Assembly: GCA_039917615.1 (NCBI GenBank)
Contig: JBDSJD010000024.1
Location: forward strand, 1-64,000
Direction: 5' to 3'
Origin: ZC4RG30 sp039917615
Lineage (GTDB): Bacteria > Pseudomonadota > Gammaproteobacteria > Steroidobacterales > Steroidobacteraceae
DNA: 64,000 nucleotides
The position numbers and the translations under genes are program-made. Below the pieces are notes generated by a model. That model did no database searches and was not told the DNA's origin. It saw only the letters and a program-made list of their open reading frames with translations. Each line of letters begins with the position of its first letter. The stretch's first letter is position 1. Below are positions 59,362-64,000 of this stretch, piece after piece.

Positions 59362-61923
59362 ATGAACCTGATTGAAATATCACCAGTTATCCCTGCGGCC
59401 CTGAGCCGTCTTTCCGAACTTGCCGGCAATCTTTCCTACAGCTGGCACAGACCCACGCGTTCGCTGTTCGAGGATCTGGACCAGAACCTGTGGCGCGAAA
59501 CACATTCAAATCCGCGTCTGCTGCTACGCTGCGTGAGCCAGGCGGCGCTCGATGCCGCGGCCGCAGATGCCGGGTACCTGCGCCGCTATCGGGAGGTGCT
59601 CGCTACCTACGACCGATACCAGTCGCAGCAGTCGGTGCCGAACGGCCAGCCACTGGTGGCCTATTTCTGCGCCGAATACGGCTTTCACGAGAGCTTCCCG
59701 ATCTACTCCGGTGGCCTCGGAATTCTCGCCGGAGATCACTGCAAGGCGGCGAGCGATGAGCAGCTGAACTTCGTGGCAGTGGGGCTGCTGTACCGCCAGG
59801 GATATTTTTCGCAGGTCGTCGATGGCGACGGCACACAGCGCGCGGGTTATCGTGACGTCGACCCGCGCGACCTGCCGGTGGAACCGGTGCGTGACACGCA
59901 GGGCAATTGGCTGGTCGTGCAGGTACCGATTGCTGATCGTCTGGTCAAGGCGCGCCTGTGGCTGGCCAAGGTCGGTCATGTCAGCGTGTTCCTGCTCGAC
60001 ACCAATGTGGAAGGCAACTCCGACGCTGATCGCGATATCACCTTCCGTCTGTACGGCGGTGATGAATCACACCGTCTCAGGCAGGAGATGGTGTTGGGTA
60101 TCGGTGGCGTGCGTGCATTGCGCATGCTTGGGCTCGCGCCCGCCGTATGGCACATGAACGAAGGCCATGCCGCCTTCCTGGCGATCGAGCTGTTGCGCGA
60201 AGAATTGGCAGCAGGCCGGGGTTTCGAAGCCGGCCTGGAGACGGTGGCAGCCCAGTGTGTGTTCACGACGCACACCCCGGTGGCCGCTGGTCACGATGCA
60301 TTTCCCGATCGCCTGATCACCGAGCATTTTTCGGGGTTGGCTGCGGGCATGGGTCTGGGCGTGGAGCGGCTGCTCGCGCTGGGCCACGCACCGGGCGTGG
60401 AAGGTCGTTTCAACATGACGCGTCTGGCGCTCAATGGCACGCGGCGCGTGAATGGTGTCAGCCGCATCCACGGCGCAGTTTCCTCGCAGCTGTGCGCGGA
60501 CCAGTGGCGCGAGATCCCCGCGGCCGAGAACCCGGTGGGTTACGTCACCAATGGCGTGCATGTGCCGACGTTCCTGTCGTCGGTTTGGGCGCAGTTTCTG
60601 GATGGACGGCTGCCGCAGTGGCGTGACCGTCTCAGCGACGCGGACTACTGGCAGGCCATCGACGAAATGTCCGATGCGCCGTTCTGGGCCACGGCACAGG
60701 ACGTAAAGTCGCGAATGCTGGGTGGCGTACGCGCGCGGCTCGAACAGGAGTACCGTCGCAAAGGTCTCGGTTCGGCGCAGTTGCGGCACATCACGAAGCT
60801 GCTCGACCCGGCCAATCCCAACGTCCTGACCCTGGGGTTCGCGCGGCGCTTCGCCACCTACAAGCGCGCCGCACTGCTGCTGCGCGATCGCGAGCGTCTG
60901 TTGCGACTGGTCTCAAACGAGGAGCGGCCGGTGCTGTTTCTGTTTGCCGGCAAGGCGCATCCGGCCGATCTGCCAGGCCAACAGGTGCTGCGCGAAATCA
61001 AGCAGACCATGTTGCAACCGGAATTCGCTGGCCACGTCGTGTTTCTGGAGGACTATGACATCCAGCTCGCGCGCTGGCTGGTCACCGGCGTGGATGTCTG
61101 GCTTAACAATCCGATCGCGCCGCTGGAAGCCAGCGGCACCTCGGGCATCAAGGCGGCAATCAACGGGCGACTGAATCTCTCGATTCTCGATGGCTGGTGG
61201 GCGGAGGCCTACGACGGTCATAACGGCTGGGGCATTCCCGGCGCCGACGCGCTGGATGAAGGCCGGCGCGACTACCTGGATGGTGCGGCCATGCTCGACA
61301 CCATCGAAGAGGAGGCTGTGCCGCTGTACTACGCCCGTAACAGCAGTGGCCTGTCACCGGAGTGGGTGCGCCGTTGCCGGCATGCCATGGCATCGGTGAT
61401 GCCGCGTTTCAACATGCGGCGCGTGGTGCGCGACTACGCCAACGGCCTGTATCTGCCGGCCGCCGCGCACGGACAAAAATTGCGATTGGACGGCGGCGCG
61501 CCAGCCGTACAGTTGTCTGAGTGGAAGCGACGCGTCCGTGAACGCTGGGACGGCGTGCGTATCCTCGCGGTGCGCGAGGAACCTCGCGGCGCTGATCCAG
61601 CCGCACCGCTGCACATGCAGGCGCGCATTCAGCTGGCGGGACTGACTCCGGATGATCTGCGCGTGGAATTCAAGGCGCGACGTCTGCTGCCGGACGCGCG
61701 CTTCGAACCGTCACCCCTGTGTTCATTCGGTCACGGTCAGCCAAGCGGCCAGTGGCGCGCCGAATTCTCTGCTGCCGGGCCGGTGGGCGCCGACGGTGCG
61801 GTGGCCTATGAAGTTGCAGCCGTGCCGCCCGGCACCGGGCAATACCAGCTGGAAGTACGCGTTTATCCCTGGCACCCGCTGCTCACGCATCCGCTGGAGA
61901 TGGGGCTCATCAAGAGTCTTTGA
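59362..61923 (+). CDS. glgP: Alpha-glucan (glycogen) phosphorylase, short GT35 type
   Basis: The 853-residue enzyme releases glucose-1-phosphate from alpha-1,4-glucans with PLP. It starts with the DUF3417-type N-terminal domain (LSELAGNLSYSWHRPTRSLFEDLD) characteristic of the bacterial/archaeal TIGR02094 type. The catalytic segments are YFCAEYGFHESFPIYSGGLGILAGDH, VWHMNEGHAAFLAIE and GYVTNGVHVPTFLS, with PLP-site surroundings LEASGTSGIKAAINGRLNLSILDGWW. A C-terminal extension of about 150 residues follows. It converges with glgB and overlaps it by 14 bases, linking degradation and branching of glycogen. Confidence 0.95.
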   Translation: MNLIEISPVIPAALSRLSELAGNLSYSWHRPTRSLFEDLDQNLWRETHSNPRLLLRCVSQAALDAAAADAGYLRRYREVLATYDRYQSQQSVPNGQPLVAYFCAEYGFHESFPIYSGGLGILAGDHCKAASDEQLNFVAVGLLYRQGYFSQVVDGDGTQRAGYRDVDPRDLPVEPVRDTQGNWLVVQVPIADRLVKARLWLAKVGHVSVFLLDTNVEGNSDADRDITFRLYGGDESHRLRQEMVLGIGGVRALRMLGLAPAVWHMNEGHAAFLAIELLREELAAGRGFEAGLETVAAQCVFTTHTPVAAGHDAFPDRLITEHFSGLAAGMGLGVERLLALGHAPGVEGRFNMTRLALNGTRRVNGVSRIHGAVSSQLCADQWREIPAAENPVGYVTNGVHVPTFLSSVWAQFLDGRLPQWRDRLSDADYWQAIDEMSDAPFWATAQDVKSRMLGGVRARLEQEYRRKGLGSAQLRHITKLLDPANPNVLTLGFARRFATYKRAALLLRDRERLLRLVSNEERPVLFLFAGKAHPADLPGQQVLREIKQTMLQPEFAGHVVFLEDYDIQLARWLVTGVDVWLNNPIAPLEASGTSGIKAAINGRLNLSILDGWWAEAYDGHNGWGIPGADALDEGRRDYLDGAAMLDTIEEEAVPLYYARNSSGLSPEWVRRCRHAMASVMPRFNMRRVVRDYANGLYLPAAAHGQKLRLDGGAPAVQLSEWKRRVRERWDGVRILAVREEPRGADPAAPLHMQARIQLAGLTPDDLRVEFKARRLLPDARFEPSPLCSFGHGQPSGQWRAEFSAAGPVGADGAVAYEVAAVPPGTGQYQLEVRVYPWHPLLTHPLEMGLIKSL

Positions 61924-64000
61924 CCAGGACCAGGCCGGCCAGGGGTGGCAGGTCCAGCGTCAGTGAGCAGGGCAGGTGGTGAGCGGGCCTTTGCTCCGCA
62001 ATGCTGATGGCGTGCCCCAGATTGGCACCACCGTAGTGGTCGGAATCGGAATTCAGCAGCACCCGGTAGCGACCGGGTTCGGGCACGCCGATGCGGTATT
62101 CGCGCCTGGGCTCGGGCGTGAAATTGAGCACCACGACCAGGCGCTGATCGCCGCCCAGGCGCAGGAACGCGAGCACCGACTGCTCGTGGTCGCTGCAGTC
62201 AATCCAGTGAAAACCCTCCGGCTCAAAGTCATGCCGGCCGAGCGCCGGCTCATGCACGTAAATCCGGTTCAGGTCCGTGATCAGCTGCTGCATGCCGCGG
62301 TGCTCGTCATGTTCGAGCAGGTACCAGGGCAGCGCCACGTGGAAATCCCACTCCCACGGATGCGCGAACTCGCCGCCCATGAACAGCAGCTTCTTGCCCG
62401 GCAGCGTCCACATGTACGTAAACATCAGGCGCAGGTTGGCGAGTTGCTGCCAGCGATCGCCTGGCATGCGACCCAGCAGCGAGCGCTTCAGGTGCACAAC
62501 CTCGTCATGCGACAGCGGCAGGATGAAGTTCTCCGTATAGGCGTACATCATCGCGAAGGTCAGGCTGTCCTGATGATGTTTGCGCCACAGTGGATCCTGT
62601 TTGAAGTAGCCGAGCGTGTCGTGCATCCACCCCATGTTCCACTTCATGGAAAAACCCAGTCCGCCCGTGTCCACCGGACGGCTGACCTGCGGCCAGTCGG
62701 TGGATTCCTCGGCCATGATGACCGTGCCGGGCGAGCGTGCATGCGTCACGCTGTTCAATGTGCGCAGGAAATCGATGGCCTCGAGGTTCTCGCGACCGCC
62801 ATGCTGGTTGGCAACGAAATTCGTGCCGCGTCCGAAGTCCAGATAGAGCATCGACGCCACCGCATCGACGCGCAGGCCGTCGAAATGGTAATTCTCCAGC
62901 CAGAAACACGCGCTTGCCAGCAGGAAGCTGCGCACCTCGTGGCGTTCGTAATTGAAGATGTAGGTGCCCCAGTCCTGGTGCTCACCCTTGCGCGGATCCG
63001 CATATTCATACAGCGCCGTGCCGTCAAACCGCGCCAGACCGTGCGCATCACGCGGAAAGTGCGCCGGTACCCAGTCGAGCAGCACGCCGACGCCTTCCTG
63101 GTGGCAACGGTCGACAAAGTATTTCAGGTCATCTGCCGGTCCGAAGCGGCTGGTGGCAGCGAAGTACCCGGTGGTCTGGTAGCCCCAGGAATCGTCGAGC
63201 GGGTGTTCGGTGACCGGCAGCAATTCGATGTGGGTGAATCCCAGCTTCTTCACGTAAGGCAGCAGCTGATCGGTGAATTCCCGATAGCTCAGGAACTGCC
63301 CGTCCGCATGGCGTTGCCAGGAGCCCAGATGCACTTCGTAGATCGACATGGGCGCATGCAACCAGTCATGGCTGGGCCGCGCCTGCATCCAGGCATCGTC
63401 CTGCCAGCGATACGCCGCTTGATCGGTGACGATGGCGGCGGTGGCGGGGCGTTTTTCCATCGCGAAGGCATACGGATCGGTCTTGAGTTCGACGCCGCCG
63501 GTCACCCGGCTGCGCAGCTCGTATTTGTAGATCGTGCCTACCGCAAGGCCCGGAACGAACAGCTCCCAGACACCGCTGCCGCCCAGCACGCGCATGGGCA
63601 GGCGACGACCATCCCAGTCGCAGAAAGGTCCCACCACGCTGACCCGCTCGGCATTGGGTGCCCAGACGGCGAATCGAATGCCCGCCACGCCATCAAAGGT
63701 GGCGGGGTGCGCACCCAGCATGCGCCATGCCTCGACATGGCCCCCCGAGGCGAACAGCGCCAGATCAGGGCTGCCGACCGACGGCGCAAAGCTGTAGGGA
63801 TCAATTCGCTGGTGGCGCTGGCCGAGATCGTCAAACCAGATCAGCTGCGGGTGCGCCTCAATTGATTCGGGTTTGGCGCGCAGCTCGAAGAAGTCTGAAT
63901 GGTCCAGTCGCGCAAGTTCCCGGCCATCGGCGAGCTGCACCTGGCGGGCCGCAGGAAGGTAGGCCCGCACAACCTTTGCCATGCTTTGGTCATGCACCCC
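61910..64000 (-). CDS. glgB: 1,4-alpha-glucan branching enzyme GlgB (5' end beyond window)
   Basis: At least 696 codons are visible. The first readable Met (63997) lies inside the GlgB N-terminal motif (...GMH-D, then VVRAYLPAARQVQL) and the codon before it is Gly, so the true start is outside the window. A CBM48 module (about 85-195) is followed by a GH13 barrel with the nucleophile region DGLRVDAVASMLYLDF, the acid/base in VIMAEESTDWPQVS and the third acid in LPLSHDEVVH. An all-beta C-terminal domain ends it. It introduces alpha-1,6 branches into glycogen. Confidence 0.95.
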   Translation of the reverse strand, partial: GVHDQSMAKVVRAYLPAARQVQLADGRELARLDHSDFFELRAKPESIEAHPQLIWFDDLGQRHQRIDPYSFAPSVGSPDLALFASGGHVEAWRMLGAHPATFDGVAGIRFAVWAPNAERVSVVGPFCDWDGRRLPMRVLGGSGVWELFVPGLAVGTIYKYELRSRVTGGVELKTDPYAFAMEKRPATAAIVTDQAAYRWQDDAWMQARPSHDWLHAPMSIYEVHLGSWQRHADGQFLSYREFTDQLLPYVKKLGFTHIELLPVTEHPLDDSWGYQTTGYFAATSRFGPADDLKYFVDRCHQEGVGVLLDWVPAHFPRDAHGLARFDGTALYEYADPRKGEHQDWGTYIFNYERHEVRSFLLASACFWLENYHFDGLRVDAVASMLYLDFGRGTNFVANQHGGRENLEAIDFLRTLNSVTHARSPGTVIMAEESTDWPQVSRPVDTGGLGFSMKWNMGWMHDTLGYFKQDPLWRKHHQDSLTFAMMYAYTENFILPLSHDEVVHLKRSLLGRMPGDRWQQLANLRLMFTYMWTLPGKKLLFMGGEFAHPWEWDFHVALPWYLLEHDEHRGMQQLITDLNRIYVHEPALGRHDFEPEGFHWIDCSDHEQSVLAFLRLGGDQRLVVVLNFTPEPRREYRIGVPEPGRYRVLLNSDSDHYGGANLGHAISIAEQRPAHHLPCSLTLDLPPLAGLVLVKDS

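Noticed and set aside
61976..63865. A 629-codon open frame on the plus strand
   Set aside because: It lies wholly antisense to glgB, whose motifs are unmistakable. Long antisense frames are expected in high-GC DNA, and the translation is His/Gln/Arg-rich with no family resemblance.

Overview
The window is one contiguous, gene-dense stretch of a high-GC gammaproteobacterial chromosome. Gene content and order suggest the Steroidobacterales/Xanthomonadales/Nevskiales side of the class: asmA-mutY-yggX next to tRNA-Phe, FeoA/FeoB with a small FeoB-associated Cys-tail membrane protein, a long TonB-dependent receptor, a GloVer-repeat protein with a Gly-rich C-terminal anchor, frmA-gfa, and glgP facing glgB. 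This placement is inferred from gene families; no rRNA lies in the window.

Layout. 1-125 is a run of hairpins resembling the right end of an IS200/IS605-type (TnpB) element, abutting the 5' end of an FtsX/MacB-type permease. tRNA-Gly and a TauE/SafE permease follow. 3781-7658 is a tightly overlapped operon (Yip1 membrane protein, MacA-like adaptor, MacB-like ATPase and permease) with the relic of a second permease just after it. 7784-10281 holds a GloVer-repeat surface protein and an MTHFR-family enzyme. 10455-16258 is a complete tripartite RND pump (adaptor, pump, outer-membrane channel). The gap before it contains an unannotated remnant of an HxlR-family regulator. 16334-19470 carries a LuxR-type response regulator, a short AsmA protein, mutY and yggX.

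19538-28569 looks like a genomic island. It starts at tRNA-Phe and ends at an imperfect copy of that tRNA's 3' end. It contains small orphan ORFs, a two-domain secreted protein of unknown function, structured non-coding DNA, a stand-alone MetE-C-like enzyme and two hybrid histidine kinases. No integrase is visible. Beyond it come a small zinc-ribbon protein, the glutathione-dependent formaldehyde detoxification pair frmA-gfa, and a signalling cluster (diguanylate cyclase; a giant Cache/HAMP hybrid kinase that is a paralogue of an island kinase; a receiver-kinase; a receiver-GAF-degenerate GGDEF-EAL protein), interspersed with a DUF4159 protein and a small beta-barrel protein.

40916-51159 is housekeeping and accessory metabolism: RibA with a decayed RibB-like N-terminus, an ABC-F protein, a PCu(A)C copper chaperone, a SUI1/YciH factor, a MATE pump, a CorC/HlyC-type protein, a lipoprotein, modB-modC without modA, and fructose-1,6-bisphosphatase. 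51174-56815 is iron and nutrient uptake: a TonB receptor divergent from feoA-feoB and a small membrane protein. 56904-64000 holds an OmpA protein with a very long proline linker, a DUF192 protein with an uncharacterised partner, and convergent glycogen phosphorylase and branching-enzyme genes; the branching enzyme runs off the window.

There is no CRISPR array, phage structural module or recognisable defence system. The best leads are the tRNA-Phe-bounded island with its duplicated-domain orphan protein, the TnpB-type element end fused to a permease gene, and several fossils of gene loss (HxlR regulator, second permease, AsmA C-terminus) left in or beside apparently intact operons.
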